Assembly (NCBI RefSeq): GCF_001748145.1
Contig: NZ_BCQA01000001.1
Coordinates: forward strand, 3,436,501-3,500,500
Source of the DNA: Bosea sp. BIWAKO-01
GTDB lineage: Bacteria > Pseudomonadota > Alphaproteobacteria > Rhizobiales > Beijerinckiaceae
Direction: 5' to 3'
Length of the DNA stretch: 64,000 nucleotides
Shown here piece by piece: positions 7,494 to 16,262 of this stretch; positions within the stretch are counted from its first letter, which is position 1; the number at the start of each line of letters is the position of its first letter. The notes under the pieces were generated by a model. The model made no database searches, was not told where the DNA came from, and saw only the letters and a list, made by a program, of their open reading frames with translations. Both the position numbers and the translations under genes were made by a program.

Positions 7494-10184
7494 ATGAGCA
7501 TTCGGAATTTTGACGCGCTCTTCAATCCCCGCGCGATCGCCCTGATCGGGGCGAGCAATCAGCCCGGTTCGGTCGGGGCGACGCTTGCCGCCAATCTCTA
7601 TGGCGCGGGGTTCAAGGGGCCGATCATGGCGGTCAATCCGCATGAAACGGCTATCCGCGCGGCGTTGAGCTATCGCTCCGTAGCAGAACTCCCTGTCACG
7701 CCCGACCTTGCCGTCCTGGCGACGCCGGCAGCGGCGGTTCCCGAGCTGATATCGGAGCTCGGACAACGCGGCTGCCGCGCCGCAATCGTGATCAGCAACG
7801 GCTTTGGCGACAGTGCGGCCAAGGATGGGCTGCGGCAACGGATGCTCGATGCGGCCAAGGCTCATCTGATGCGCATCGTCGGGCCGAACTGCCTCGGCCT
7901 GATTTCCTCCCCCCGCGCGATCAATGCGAGCTTCGCGCATCTGACGCCGCGGCCAGGCCATATCGCCATTGTCAGCCAGTCCGGCGGCATCATGTCGGCG
8001 CTGCTCGACTGGGCTGACCGGCGCAGTATCGGCCTTTCGCACGCGATTGCGCTCGGCGACACCAGCGATGTCGACGCGGGCGACATGCTCGATTACCTCG
8101 GCACGGATCCGACGGCGCGCTCGGTGCTGCTCTATGTCGAGAACATCTCCCATGCCCGCAAGTTCATGTCGGCAGCCCGGGCGCTGGCGCGCATGAAGCC
8201 CGTCATCGTGGTAAAGGCCGGGCGCAGTGCCGCCGGAGCGCGGGCGGCACTGTCGCATACCGGCGCACTTGCGGGCGCGGACGCAGTCTATGACGCTGCC
8301 TTTCGGCGCGCCGGCCTGTTGCGGGTGGCCGAGCTCGATGAGCTCTTCGCCGCGGCCGAGATCCTGGCAAAGGGAGTTCGCGTCACCGGCGACCGGCTGA
8401 CCATTCTGACCAATGGGGGCGGCGCCGGCATCCTCGCCGTCGATGCCGTCGGAGAGCGGGGAAACCGCGTCGCGACCCTCAGCCCGGCGGTGATCGCCAA
8501 GCTAGACAGCGTGCTGCCTGAAGGTTGGTCGCGCGGGAACCCCGTCGATGTCCTGGGCGACGCCACGGGAGATCGTTACGCGGCTGCGCTGGAAGCGCTG
8601 CTGGAAGAGCGCGAGAGCGATGCCGTCCTGGTCATCAACTGTCCCTCCGCGGTCGCCGACGGCGCGGAGACGGCACGTGCCGTCTCCCGGGTTGTCGCGC
8701 GGCAGAAGCATGTTCCCGTCATGACGAGCTGGCTCGGCGGCACGCTCGCGCAGGCCGCCAGGGCGCATCTGCGCGAAGGCGGACTTCCGAATTTTGCGAC
8801 GCCGGAAGAGGCGGTCCGGGCCTTCAGTCATCTCGCCGCCTTCCGGCGAAACCAGGAGCTTCTGCTGGAAACCCCGACAGCCGGCGTCGCGATTGCGCCC
8901 AGGCAGGTCGAGGCGGCGCGCAAACTCATCCGGGCAGCCTTGCGCGAGAAACGCACGTCGCTGACGGAACCGGAATCCAAGCAACTGCTTGGGCTGTTCG
9001 GGATACCCACCGTCGAGACGAAACTGGCGGCGACCCCGGAGGAGGCCGGAGCATGTTTCGAGGTGATCGCAGTGCCGGTGGCGCTGAAGGTTCTCTCGCA
9101 TGACATCATCCACAAATCCGATGTCGGCGGCGTCGTCCTGGGCCTGAAGAGCAGGGCGGAGGTCGAGGCTGCGGCGCGCGAGATGCTGGAGCGCGTGGGC
9201 CGGATTCGACCCACGGCGCGGATCGATGGCTTTGCGATCCAGCCCATGATCTCCCGACCGAAGGCACACGAACTGATCCTCGGCATTGCTCAGGATGAAA
9301 CCTTCGGTCCCGTGATCCTGTTCGGACGCGGCGGCACCGCGACGGAGGTGATCGGGGACCGCGCCATCGGGTTGCCGCCGCTGAATTCGGTCCTGGCGCG
9401 CGACATGATCTCCCGCACGCGGGTTGCGCGGTTACTGGCGGGGTTTCGCGACGTTCCCGCCGTGCCGCTCGAACCAGTCGTCGATATTCTCGTTCGCCTG
9501 TCGGAGCTGGTCGTGCAGCTGCCCGAGATCATCGAGCTCGACATCAATCCGCTTCTCGCCAACTACGAAGGCTGCATTGCGCTCGATGCCCGGATCGTCA
9601 TCGCTGGCAAGAAAGGGCGCCGTCTTGGACTGGCAATCAGCCCCTATCCGCACCAACTCGAGCGCGAGATCGCGCTTGGCGACGGCACGCAGCTCCATCT
9701 GCGCCCGATCCGGCCCGAGGACGAGAGCGCTCTCGCGGAGATGGTCGCGTTGTGTACGCCGGACGATCTGCGAATGCGCTTCCTGGGACCGGTAAAGATC
9801 TTTCCGCATGCAACGGCCGCCCGGCTGTCGCAGATCGACTATGACAGGGAAATGGCCCTGGTCGCGGGGGAGCTTGGTGCGCCCTATGGGGTGGGGCCGA
9901 TCTTCGGCGTCGTCAGGATCTCGGGCGACCCTGAGCGCAAGACGGCGGAATATGCGATCCTCGTCCGCTCCGACATGAAGGGGCGGGGCCTCGGCTATCG
10001 CCTCATGGCCGAAATCATCACGCATGCGCGGGAGCAGGGCTACCAGCGGCTCTTCGGCGAAGTGCTGGCGCATAATGTTCCGATGCTGCACATGGCGAGC
10101 GATCTGGGCTTCCGCGTTACGCATGCCGATGGCGATACGGTTCATGTCGAGCTGAAGCTCGACGTGCCGGAGCCGAAACCGTGA
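7494..10184 (+). CDS. ADP-forming acetyl-CoA synthetase / GNAT acetyltransferase fusion (PatZ/Pka-like)
   Basis: An 896-residue, full-length fusion. Residues about 10-130 form the CoA-binding domain (GASNQPGSVG). The succinyl-CoA-ligase-like domain follows, with a probable catalytic His near 254 (SHTGAL); residues about 475-700 form an ATP-grasp domain, and about 715-890 a GNAT acetyltransferase (VRSDMKGRGLGYRLM, the acetyl-CoA loop). This is the layout of E. coli PatZ, a protein lysine acetyltransferase with a usually inactive synthetase half. The His suggests that the synthetase half could still be active here. It lies next to Usp genes, so it may tune acetyl-CoA metabolism or protein acetylation under stress. 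Confidence 0.9.
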   Translation: MSIRNFDALFNPRAIALIGASNQPGSVGATLAANLYGAGFKGPIMAVNPHETAIRAALSYRSVAELPVTPDLAVLATPAAAVPELISELGQRGCRAAIVISNGFGDSAAKDGLRQRMLDAAKAHLMRIVGPNCLGLISSPRAINASFAHLTPRPGHIAIVSQSGGIMSALLDWADRRSIGLSHAIALGDTSDVDAGDMLDYLGTDPTARSVLLYVENISHARKFMSAARALARMKPVIVVKAGRSAAGARAALSHTGALAGADAVYDAAFRRAGLLRVAELDELFAAAEILAKGVRVTGDRLTILTNGGGAGILAVDAVGERGNRVATLSPAVIAKLDSVLPEGWSRGNPVDVLGDATGDRYAAALEALLEERESDAVLVINCPSAVADGAETARAVSRVVARQKHVPVMTSWLGGTLAQAARAHLREGGLPNFATPEEAVRAFSHLAAFRRNQELLLETPTAGVAIAPRQVEAARKLIRAALREKRTSLTEPESKQLLGLFGIPTVETKLAATPEEAGACFEVIAVPVALKVLSHDIIHKSDVGGVVLGLKSRAEVEAAAREMLERVGRIRPTARIDGFAIQPMISRPKAHELILGIAQDETFGPVILFGRGGTATEVIGDRAIGLPPLNSVLARDMISRTRVARLLAGFRDVPAVPLEPVVDILVRLSELVVQLPEIIELDINPLLANYEGCIALDARIVIAGKKGRRLGLAISPYPHQLEREIALGDGTQLHLRPIRPEDESALAEMVALCTPDDLRMRFLGPVKIFPHATAARLSQIDYDREMALVAGELGAPYGVGPIFGVVRISGDPERKTAEYAILVRSDMKGRGLGYRLMAEIITHAREQGYQRLFGEVLAHNVPMLHMASDLGFRVTHADGDTVHVELKLDVPEPKP

Positions 10185-10416
10185 ACCTGCTTTCCGCGTC
10201 GACCGCCGGGCCGGCTGGGCCATCGCGGGGCAGCTGACCGCTCGGCGCTCGCTTCTCACCCGTCTCGTCGCCCAGGGACGCTGTGGTGTCAGACCCGGTC
10301 TCGCGCCGTACCCGCGACTTCAACGCCCCTAGACTTGCTCGATCGCGCGGCAGAAGCCTGTTGCCGGCGCGATGTGTCTGCCGTGAGGATTGGCCCGTCG
10401 CTTTCCATCTGCGTAT

Positions 10417-10440
10417 GCGTACAATCTTGACATTGTACGC
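10417..10440. promoter_or_regulatory. Palindromic operator overlapping a -35-like hexamer
   Basis: Perfect 9-base arms GCGTACAAT (10417-10425) and ATTGTACGC (10432-10440) flank a 6-base spacer. TTGACA (10427-10432) lies across the spacer and could be a -35 element; the match to a -10 near 10451 is weak. It is 62 bases before the DUF983 start, within the 317-base gap 10185-10501, in which I see no other gene. The half-site TGTACGC resembles TGTATGC upstream of the nearby MocR gene. Confidence 0.5.
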
Positions 10441-10501
10441 CTCTGTCGCCATTTAGTTCGCGACGTTGGCCGCTCAGAGCTGGCTTCAAGGAGTTGTTCC
10501 C

Positions 10502-10900
10502 GTGTCCGACCAAGAATGGCCACCCCTCTCGCCTGCCCAGACTGGCCTGCGCGGACGGTGTCCGCGTTGCGGACAGGGGCACCTGTTCGAGGGCTTTCTG
10601 AAGCTGCGACCGAAATGCGAGGTCTGCGGTCTCGACTATTCCTTTGCTGACCCTGCCGATGGGCCGGCCTTCTTCGTGATGATGTTCGTCTGCATTCCGG
10701 CCGTGGTGTTCCCGCTCTGGCTCGAAATGGCCTATGAGCCGCCGGCCTGGGTTCATCTCGTCACCACCTTGCCGTTGATCCTGCTAACCTGCATCCCGCC
10801 GCTCCAGCCGTTGAAGGGCTGGCTCGTCGCAGCACAGTTCTTCCACAAGGCTGAGGAAGGTCGGCTGGCTCGCCCCAAGGGTGAGAAGACGCCGGCCTGA
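10502..10900 (+). CDS. DUF983 family membrane protein with zinc-ribbon-like cysteines
   Basis: A 132-residue protein. Four cysteines in two CxxC pairs (CPRCGQGH and CEVCGLDY) near the N terminus suggest a zinc ribbon. Two hydrophobic helices follow (about 55-75 and 80-100). This is the DUF983 family, which is often near cytochrome oxidase or envelope genes and has no fixed function. The GTG at 10502 is chosen because AAGGAG lies 8 bases upstream; earlier in-frame starts lack this. It is convergent with the MocR regulator, and a perfect palindrome precedes it. Confidence 0.8.
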   Translation: MSDQEWPPLSPAQTGLRGRCPRCGQGHLFEGFLKLRPKCEVCGLDYSFADPADGPAFFVMMFVCIPAVVFPLWLEMAYEPPAWVHLVTTLPLILLTCIPPLQPLKGWLVAAQFFHKAEEGRLARPKGEKTPA

Positions 10901-10911
10901 CCCGGAGGAAC

Positions 10912-10945
10912 GGAGCGCGTTGAGCAGGCCGTGCCTGCGCGCTCC
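10912..10945. terminator. Stem-loop between convergent genes
   Basis: GGAGCGC (10912-10918) pairs with GCGCTCC (10939-10945), and inside it GCAGGC pairs with GCCTGC around CGT, with one 5-base bulge. It sits between the DUF983 stop and the MocR stop. There is no strong T-tract on either strand, so termination is only a suggestion. Confidence 0.35.
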
Positions 10946-10953
10946 CGGTCTCG

Positions 10954-12336
10954 TCAGACGATCCCCTGATGCTGTGAACGCTCATTGCCCATGATCGCGG
11001 CCAGCGCCTTCAGGGCATGGGCGAGGCGGCCGCGTTCCGGCACGCCGCCCAGAGAGATCCTGACGGCGTCCGGGGCCTCGCCTTCGACGCTGAATGCATC
11101 CGATGGCGTGACCCCGAGGCCTTCCTGACGGACTGCCTGGACCAAGCGGTAGCGATCCCAATGCGCTGGCAGCGGCTGCCAGATATGCAGGCCGTTCGGA
11201 TGATGCCGGGCCGAAGCCGGCAGGATGGAGCGGGCCAGCTCCTGGCGCGCCGCAGCCTCGCGGCGCACCCCGTCGAGCAGGTCGCCAGCGGCGCCGATCC
11301 GGATCCAATGGGTTGCAAGCGCCGTCATCAGCGGGGGCGGCATGAGTGCAATGCTCCGCAGGATCGCGACGAGCGCGTCGCGGTTCTCGTCCGGCGGCAG
11401 GACGACGAAGGCGGTACGCAGCCCTGGGGTCAGGACCTTCGACAGGGTTGCGACATGATAGGTCCGTTCCGGAGCGAGGGCGACCAGCGGCGGCGGAGCA
11501 TCGCCGGCAAGCAGGCTGTAAGGGTCGTCTTCGATGATCCTCAGGTGTTTTGCCCGTGCGATCCGCACGATCTCATCGCGTCGCGCAGGCTGCATCGTCG
11601 CTGTGGTCGGATTCTGGATCGTCGGCGTCACGCAGAGCAGTTTTGCGCCGGATTCATCAATGGCCCGCTCCAGGGCGCCCGGCAGAAGACCCTCTTCGTC
11701 GGTTGCGACGGGGACAGGCCGCAGCCCCGCCAGCCTCACCGCTGCAAGCAGGCCGGGATAGGCGAGGGCCTCGACCAGGATGGCCTCGCCTGGTTTGGCG
11801 AGCAGGCTGACCACTGCCAGGAGCGCCGGCTGCGCGCCGGGGGCGACGAGCAGTCTGGCGGGTTCGACCCGTCCGAGAACGGGCTCAAGCCAGGCACACC
11901 CGGCTGCCCGGTCCGCCAGCGAACCCGCGCCGACATGATAGGTCATCAGCAAGTCGGCACTGGAACGCGACAGGACCTCTGCGAGACCGCGTTGCATCAA
12001 TTCAGCAAGGCGTATGCCCTTCGGGGGCGGGGGAATGTTCATGCTCAGGTCGATGAGCGGACCCGATTGTTCCTTCCGCGTCGAGATGAAGGATCCGCGC
12101 CCGGTTACCGCGTCGAGCAGATTGCGATGTCTTGCCTCTGCATAGGCGCGAGTGACCGTCGTCAGATCGACGTCAACAAGTTTGGCGAGTTGCCGCTGTG
12201 GTGGGAGTCTGTCGCCGGGGCGCAGGGTGCCGTTGGCGACGGCCTCGGCAATCAGTTCGACGACCTGGAGGTAACGCGGGCCTGCAGATGGATCGAGCTG
12301 GCGGATCCACTGCATTGTCTCGTCGCTCCGCGCCAT
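10954..12336 (-). CDS. MocR-type regulator (GntR DNA-binding plus aminotransferase fold)
   Basis: A 460-residue protein. An N-terminal GntR winged helix (about 10-80, with GDRLPPQRQLAK and DLTTVTRAY) is joined by a linker to a fold-type I aminotransferase domain. PLP-site elements are visible: IEDDPYS (the Asp that contacts the pyridine nitrogen) and TLSKVLTPGLR (the Schiff-base Lys). Regulators of this class respond to PLP or amino compounds and often control a neighbour and themselves. The ATG at 12336 has GGAG 7 bases upstream; 12360 and 12315 are alternatives. An inverted repeat lies 25 bases upstream of the start. The target is unknown; the DUF983 gene is the nearest candidate. Confidence 0.85.
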   Translation of the reverse strand: MARSDETMQWIRQLDPSAGPRYLQVVELIAEAVANGTLRPGDRLPPQRQLAKLVDVDLTTVTRAYAEARHRNLLDAVTGRGSFISTRKEQSGPLIDLSMNIPPPPKGIRLAELMQRGLAEVLSRSSADLLMTYHVGAGSLADRAAGCAWLEPVLGRVEPARLLVAPGAQPALLAVVSLLAKPGEAILVEALAYPGLLAAVRLAGLRPVPVATDEEGLLPGALERAIDESGAKLLCVTPTIQNPTTATMQPARRDEIVRIARAKHLRIIEDDPYSLLAGDAPPPLVALAPERTYHVATLSKVLTPGLRTAFVVLPPDENRDALVAILRSIALMPPPLMTALATHWIRIGAAGDLLDGVRREAAARQELARSILPASARHHPNGLHIWQPLPAHWDRYRLVQAVRQEGLGVTPSDAFSVEGEAPDAVRISLGGVPERGRLAHALKALAAIMGNERSQHQGIV

Positions 12337-12361
12337 GCCGGCTCTCCGGATTCCATGCATT

Positions 12362-12381
12362 GTATGCTAATGTCTGCATAC
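12362..12381. promoter_or_regulatory. Inverted repeat upstream of MocR gene (candidate autoregulatory operator)
   Basis: GTATGC (12362-12367) and GCATAC (12376-12381) are perfect complements around 8 bases. The position just upstream of the MocR start suits autoregulation. The half-site differs by one base from that of the palindrome in front of the DUF983 gene. Confidence 0.45.
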
Positions 12382-12473
12382 GATAAACGAGACGATCGCG
12401 GCAAGCCAATGGGAATGCCGAGGCGCAGGGTCGATCCAATTGACTGAACGATCAACGCAATCCCGGTACGGTC

Positions 12474-12489
12474 TGTGACCTGGGTCACA
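12474..12489. promoter_or_regulatory. Short palindrome in MocR/response-regulator divergent region
   Basis: TGTGACC and GGTCACA arms are separated by TG. It lies between the divergent mocR-like gene and the response-regulator gene. It could be a binding site for either promoter; the TGTGA/TCACA ends are CRP-like, but the spacing (2 bases) is shorter than a CRP site. Confidence 0.4.
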
Positions 12490-12586
12490 TTAATCACCAG
12501 GTATTCGTGCAAGGTCTAGGCATACGGCGGCTCCTGGGCGAGCGGTTGGCGCGAAGACAACATAAGTTAACCCTTCGTTCACCAAG

Positions 12587-12610
12587 TCATTTACAGGAGG
12601 CTGTAAATGA
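12587..12610. promoter_or_regulatory. Perfect 10-base-arm palindrome upstream of response regulator
   Basis: TCATTTACAG (12587-12596) and CTGTAAATGA (12601-12610) are exact complements around GAGG. It ends 47 bases before the response-regulator ATG. The strength and location suggest an operator, perhaps for the response regulator itself. If transcribed it would also form a leader hairpin. Confidence 0.5.
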
Positions 12611-12657
12611 GCCAGCATGCTCTCAGCGTCGCGGCATAGAATTGGGGGAGGCCAGCG

Positions 12658-13332
12658 ATGGATGGCATATCGATTGCGGTTGTAGATGACCACCCGCTTC
12701 TGACCGAAGGGATCGTTGCTCTGCTGCAACGCAAAGGTGGATTCTCGCTCGTTGCGACCGGTTCCGCGGCTGATCACATCACCGCGATCACGGAAACTCA
12801 CCAGCCTGACGCGATGATTGTCGATCTGAACATGGCGGGCGATGCCTTCCAGGCGATTTCGGACGCATCCAAGGCTGCGCCTCACATGAAAATGGTGGTG
12901 TTCACCGCATCGACCAGTACAGATCATGCCATTCAGGCGCTCGACGCGGGCGCCAGCGGTTACGTCCTCAAGGGCAGTCCCGCCGATGATCTCTTCGACG
13001 CGATTGAGGCGGCGCGGCGAGGCGAGATCTATATCACACCTGCTTTCGCCACCAAGGTGATCGGTGCGCTGCAAAGCAAGGCGCTGGAGAAGAGGGCGGC
13101 GCAAAGCACCAGGCTGAGTGTGCGGGAGGACCAGATCGTGAGGCTTCTTCTGTGCGGGAAGCAGAATCGAGAGATCGCCCGGGCCCTCTCACTGAGCGAG
13201 AAGACGATCAAGGGCTACATGACCAATCTCATGCACAAGCTGAATGCCAGGAATCGCCTGGAGGTTGTGATCGCGGCGCAAAGGCTCGTTCCTCCGGCAT
13301 CTGATGCGCGTGATCCGGCGAGGCCTCGATAG
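12658..13332 (+). CDS. NarL/FixJ-family response regulator
   Basis: A 224-residue protein with a receiver domain (1-120) and a LuxR-type HTH (about 145-210). The acidic pocket is DD (10-11), the phospho-acceptor is Asp56 (VDLNMA), and the conserved Lys lies in GYVLKGS. The HTH has the usual SEKTIKGYMTNLMHKL recognition helix. GGGGGAGG lies about 8 bases before the ATG. It is convergent with a histidine kinase gene whose stop is 13 bases away, so the two probably form a pair even though they are on opposite strands. The palindrome at 12587-12610 may be its own target. Confidence 0.92.
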   Translation: MDGISIAVVDDHPLLTEGIVALLQRKGGFSLVATGSAADHITAITETHQPDAMIVDLNMAGDAFQAISDASKAAPHMKMVVFTASTSTDHAIQALDAGASGYVLKGSPADDLFDAIEAARRGEIYITPAFATKVIGALQSKALEKRAAQSTRLSVREDQIVRLLLCGKQNREIARALSLSEKTIKGYMTNLMHKLNARNRLEVVIAAQRLVPPASDARDPARPR

Positions 13333-13345
13333 GGGGATTGCGCCG

Positions 13346-14845
13346 TCAGGATCGCATGGGCAGCGTGGCGCGCACTTCGGTTCCACCGCTAGGCAGCCGG
13401 CTCACTGTGAGTTGGCCTCGCAATGCCTTGATGCGGCTGTCCATGCCCCGCACCCCGAGGCCGCCGCTACCGAGTGCCGTATCACGGTGGTGCATGGGCA
13501 AGGTGCTGCCACTGTCCGACACGCAGATCTCGAGCATGTCGTCGCCAATGCGGGCTTCGACCTTTTGCCCCCGCCCCCCGGCGTGTTTATAGGCGTTGGT
13601 CAACGCCTCCTGCACGACCCGGTAGGAACAGAAGCGGATGGCGACGGGAACCTGTGGGGGCAGTTCGGCGATGTTGCGGACGACATGTGTGCCCGTCTGC
13701 TGCTCATGGCGGGTAATGGCCAGATGGATGGTCTCCGCGAGAGAGAGATTCTCCGCCTCAGGCAACGCCAGTCCTGACGACAGGTTGCGAAGATCCGAGA
13801 GGACCTGCTGAATCAGGGGTTCGAGTTCGCCGTGAGCGTGGGCTGCGGGCGCCACGGTCCCGCCCGCCCGATCCGCTGCAGAGGGCAGTTTCAGCATCAT
13901 CAGGCTGAGGAGTTGGATGGGCCCGTCGTGGATGTCGGCGCCGATGCTGGCAAGATAGGTCTCGTTGAGAACGGTGGCGTTGAGCCTGGCCCGGTCCGCC
14001 GCCCGCCTGAGCGCATTGTTCCGTTTCGCCAGGGCTTCAGCCCGCGCCAGGTTCTGTTCGAGAAGAGCCTGCTGGCTGCTGATGATACGGCTCGCGCGTT
14101 TGACGATGACATGCAGCAGGATAACGATGACGATGGCGACATTCGCGATGAGGAACCATGTCGCGTATCGGACGCTCGAAATCTCTCGGTTCATGAAGTG
14201 GCTGAACTCGTAGAATTCTCCGATCGCGATGATGTCCCTTGTCTTCTCCCTGTAGATTGGAGCATAGATTTCAATCAGCTTCGGCTTGAGCTTCATCGCC
14301 CTGAGTTCGTCGCGGTCATCGTCGAGGTCCGTGTCTACGACAACGTTGCCCGCCACGATCCGCTTGATGTCACCTTCCGACATCTTGCCATGTGATTCGG
14401 CCCTGCCTGTGCTGAAAATCAGGTTCCCGTTGAGGTCCCATAGCTTGATGATCGCGACGTGCCGGCCGAGGCTGGTATCGACCAGCAACCCCCTGATCTT
14501 CTCCCGACTTTCCTCCGGTAACCTGTTCGAGGCATCCAACCCCTGCACATGGGGTGCCAGGAAGCCTTCGAGATAGAGCGCTCCCGTTTCCGCCATGCCT
14601 TGAATCCAGCCGGAGCGAATTCGGCTCTCGACCCAATAGCCGAGGGCAGCCATGGACAGGCCGACGGCCAAGGCGGCGGTGAGGAGGAACTGGCGTTCGA
14701 GGGTCAGGGCGTTCCAGCGTTGCAGGATTGCGTTGCGGAATGCGGTGGGCCAGCGCCACTTCTTTCCGTCTCCAACGGTCGTGTCAGTTCCACCGCCCTG
14801 CGTCTGGGAACCTTCTGCGTACTTGTCATTCACCCGGTCGTTCAT
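13346..14845 (-). CDS. NarX-type sensor histidine kinase
   Basis: A 499-residue membrane kinase. One helix near residues 53-71 and a second near 228-250 bracket a periplasmic sensor of about 155 residues with no domain I can name. A coiled linker follows, then HisKA_3 with the phospho-His in ASIGADIHDGPIQLL (about 306), then an HATPase_c domain (N-box VVQEALTNAYKHA, G-box GSGGLGVRGM). The ATG at 14845 overlaps the stop of an upstream ORF as ATGA; TTG at 14851 is an alternative. It is convergent with the NarL-type regulator, its likely partner. The signal is unknown. Confidence 0.9.
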   Translation of the reverse strand: MNDRVNDKYAEGSQTQGGGTDTTVGDGKKWRWPTAFRNAILQRWNALTLERQFLLTAALAVGLSMAALGYWVESRIRSGWIQGMAETGALYLEGFLAPHVQGLDASNRLPEESREKIRGLLVDTSLGRHVAIIKLWDLNGNLIFSTGRAESHGKMSEGDIKRIVAGNVVVDTDLDDDRDELRAMKLKPKLIEIYAPIYREKTRDIIAIGEFYEFSHFMNREISSVRYATWFLIANVAIVIVILLHVIVKRASRIISSQQALLEQNLARAEALAKRNNALRRAADRARLNATVLNETYLASIGADIHDGPIQLLSLMMLKLPSAADRAGGTVAPAAHAHGELEPLIQQVLSDLRNLSSGLALPEAENLSLAETIHLAITRHEQQTGTHVVRNIAELPPQVPVAIRFCSYRVVQEALTNAYKHAGGRGQKVEARIGDDMLEICVSDSGSTLPMHHRDTALGSGGLGVRGMDSRIKALRGQLTVSRLPSGGTEVRATLPMRS

Positions 14846-15108
14846 CCACAATCCATCGTGGCATCGATCCAGTGCGAGATCGTCTCGGGGCCAAGCCGTG
14901 TCTTCAGCGTATTCCAGATTAGAAGAATAGCAATTTGTTCACTCTTGCGCCAAGACCAATGTTCTGACGATAGACGAGAATTCTTCGTGAATTTTAAGAT
15001 TCTTAGATCAGATAGTTTTTCAAAATAGCGCAGAAATCCTGCGCCATGAACGACCTCTTCGGGCTCGACTCTTGCCGTGGTGACCTGTCGACAAATCGGC
15101 GGATACAC
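14842..15108 (-). CDS. Possible small protein coupled to the histidine kinase
   Basis: An 88-codon ORF read from GTG at 15108, with no clear ribosome site; the open frame continues upstream to a stop at 15226-15228, so the true start is uncertain. Its stop overlaps the kinase ATG as ATGA, a pattern of translational coupling. It lies in DNA visibly richer in A and T than its surroundings. The product is basic, with the C-terminal stretch AILLIWNTLKTRLG. I do not recognise it. The rest of the gap between the kinase and the RpiR gene (15109-15294) shows nothing else. It may be a regulatory peptide or a chance frame. Confidence 0.35.
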   Translation of the reverse strand: MYPPICRQVTTARVEPEEVVHGAGFLRYFEKLSDLRILKFTKNSRLSSEHWSWRKSEQIAILLIWNTLKTRLGPETISHWIDATMDCG

Positions 15109-15294
15109 CGTGACGTAACCCGATAGAGCGGAGGCACTGTCATCATGCTGCTGTGCGAGAGCCTGAAGCGCTCTCGCTTCAGTCGAACTGGTCTTACGAC
15201 TCTTCCCCTGTTCCGCGAAGTGCCATTAAAGCTGCCGATACGCGGGCTTACCGCCTAGCCCCGGTCTGCTGGCGGGAGCCGTGGCGCGGTCACC

Positions 15295-16167
15295 TCAATG
15301 GTGAAATGTCCAGAGCAGGCTTTCGCTCAAACCCTTCAGTGCTTCGACTGCGTCAGGTCGCTCGCGGGCAATTGCGGTAATCAGGGCGTCCGCCAGCGCG
15401 AAGATCGCAGTCGGCGAGTTCGGCAGGAGGCGATTCCGGGCTGGGGCGAAGAGCGTGATGTCGGCGATGTTGGCGAGTGGGGAGGTGGGGCCGTCCGTCA
15501 GCGCAAGCAAGGTCGACCCCCGCTTCTTCGCGAAGGAGGCGAGGTCGAGCGTCGTGCGCGAATAGCGCGGCACCGAGATCGCGACGACGAGGTCGTCGGG
15601 CCTGGCCGAGAGCATGTGGCGAATGGCTCGTTCAGGGCCAGCGCGCGAGGACGCGAAGGTCACGTCGGCGTCGAGATAGAGCGCGAGCCCGTCCTCAAGG
15701 AAAGATGCGACATGATGGCTCGCCCCCGACGCGGCGATGAAGACGCGGCGCGCCTTGAGCAGGGCCTCGATCGCCCGTGTCGTGGTCGCCTCGTCGAGGG
15801 CGTCCCGCGCGGCCTGCAGATTGGCCGACTGGTCGGAAAGAGCGTCGACAAAGGTGGCGAAGGTCGAGCCCGCGGCCGAGCGTGCGCCGGCAAAACTGTC
15901 GACCGGATCGAGCGCGAATTTCAGGGCCGAGGAGAGGGCCACACGGAATTCGCCATAGTTTCCATAGCCAAGAGCGCGGACGAAGCGCGTGACGGTGGCG
16001 TTGGAGGTGCCGCTGCCTTCGGCCAGTCCTTCGATCGTCATGGTGGCGACGTCGAGCGGTTGCTGCAGCACGAAATCGGCTGCGCGCCGATGCCCATTGC
16101 TCAAGGACGGGTAGACCCGGGCGATCCGGTTCGAGAGATCGGTCGTCGGCTTCAAGCCTTGGGACAT
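15295..16167 (-). CDS. MurR/RpiR-family transcriptional regulator
   Basis: A 290-residue protein with an N-terminal RpiR HTH (about 5-80, EGSGTSNATVTRFVRALGY) and a SIS sugar-phosphate-binding domain (about 120-260, with ASGASHHVASF). Members usually sense phosphosugars or amino sugars. The ATG at 16167 gives the usual N terminus and has a GGAG just upstream; the longer frame to 16233 runs into the intergenic region. It is divergent from the first peptide ABC importer, 95 bases away, and probably controls it. No long palindrome was seen between them. Confidence 0.88.
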   Translation of the reverse strand: MSQGLKPTTDLSNRIARVYPSLSNGHRRAADFVLQQPLDVATMTIEGLAEGSGTSNATVTRFVRALGYGNYGEFRVALSSALKFALDPVDSFAGARSAAGSTFATFVDALSDQSANLQAARDALDEATTTRAIEALLKARRVFIAASGASHHVASFLEDGLALYLDADVTFASSRAGPERAIRHMLSARPDDLVVAISVPRYSRTTLDLASFAKKRGSTLLALTDGPTSPLANIADITLFAPARNRLLPNSPTAIFALADALITAIARERPDAVEALKGLSESLLWTFHH

Positions 16168-16262
16168 GCGTCTCCACCCGATTGACGTTCGAATATTTTC
16201 ATGTTTGCTACCCAACGAAAATGAAGCTGTCAAAATGGTTCACATTGGGAGCGGAGATGACC

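Noticed and set aside
16190..16220. Operator for RpiR in the divergent region
   Set aside because: Only 5-base TTTTC/GAAAA arms were found, too weak to list.
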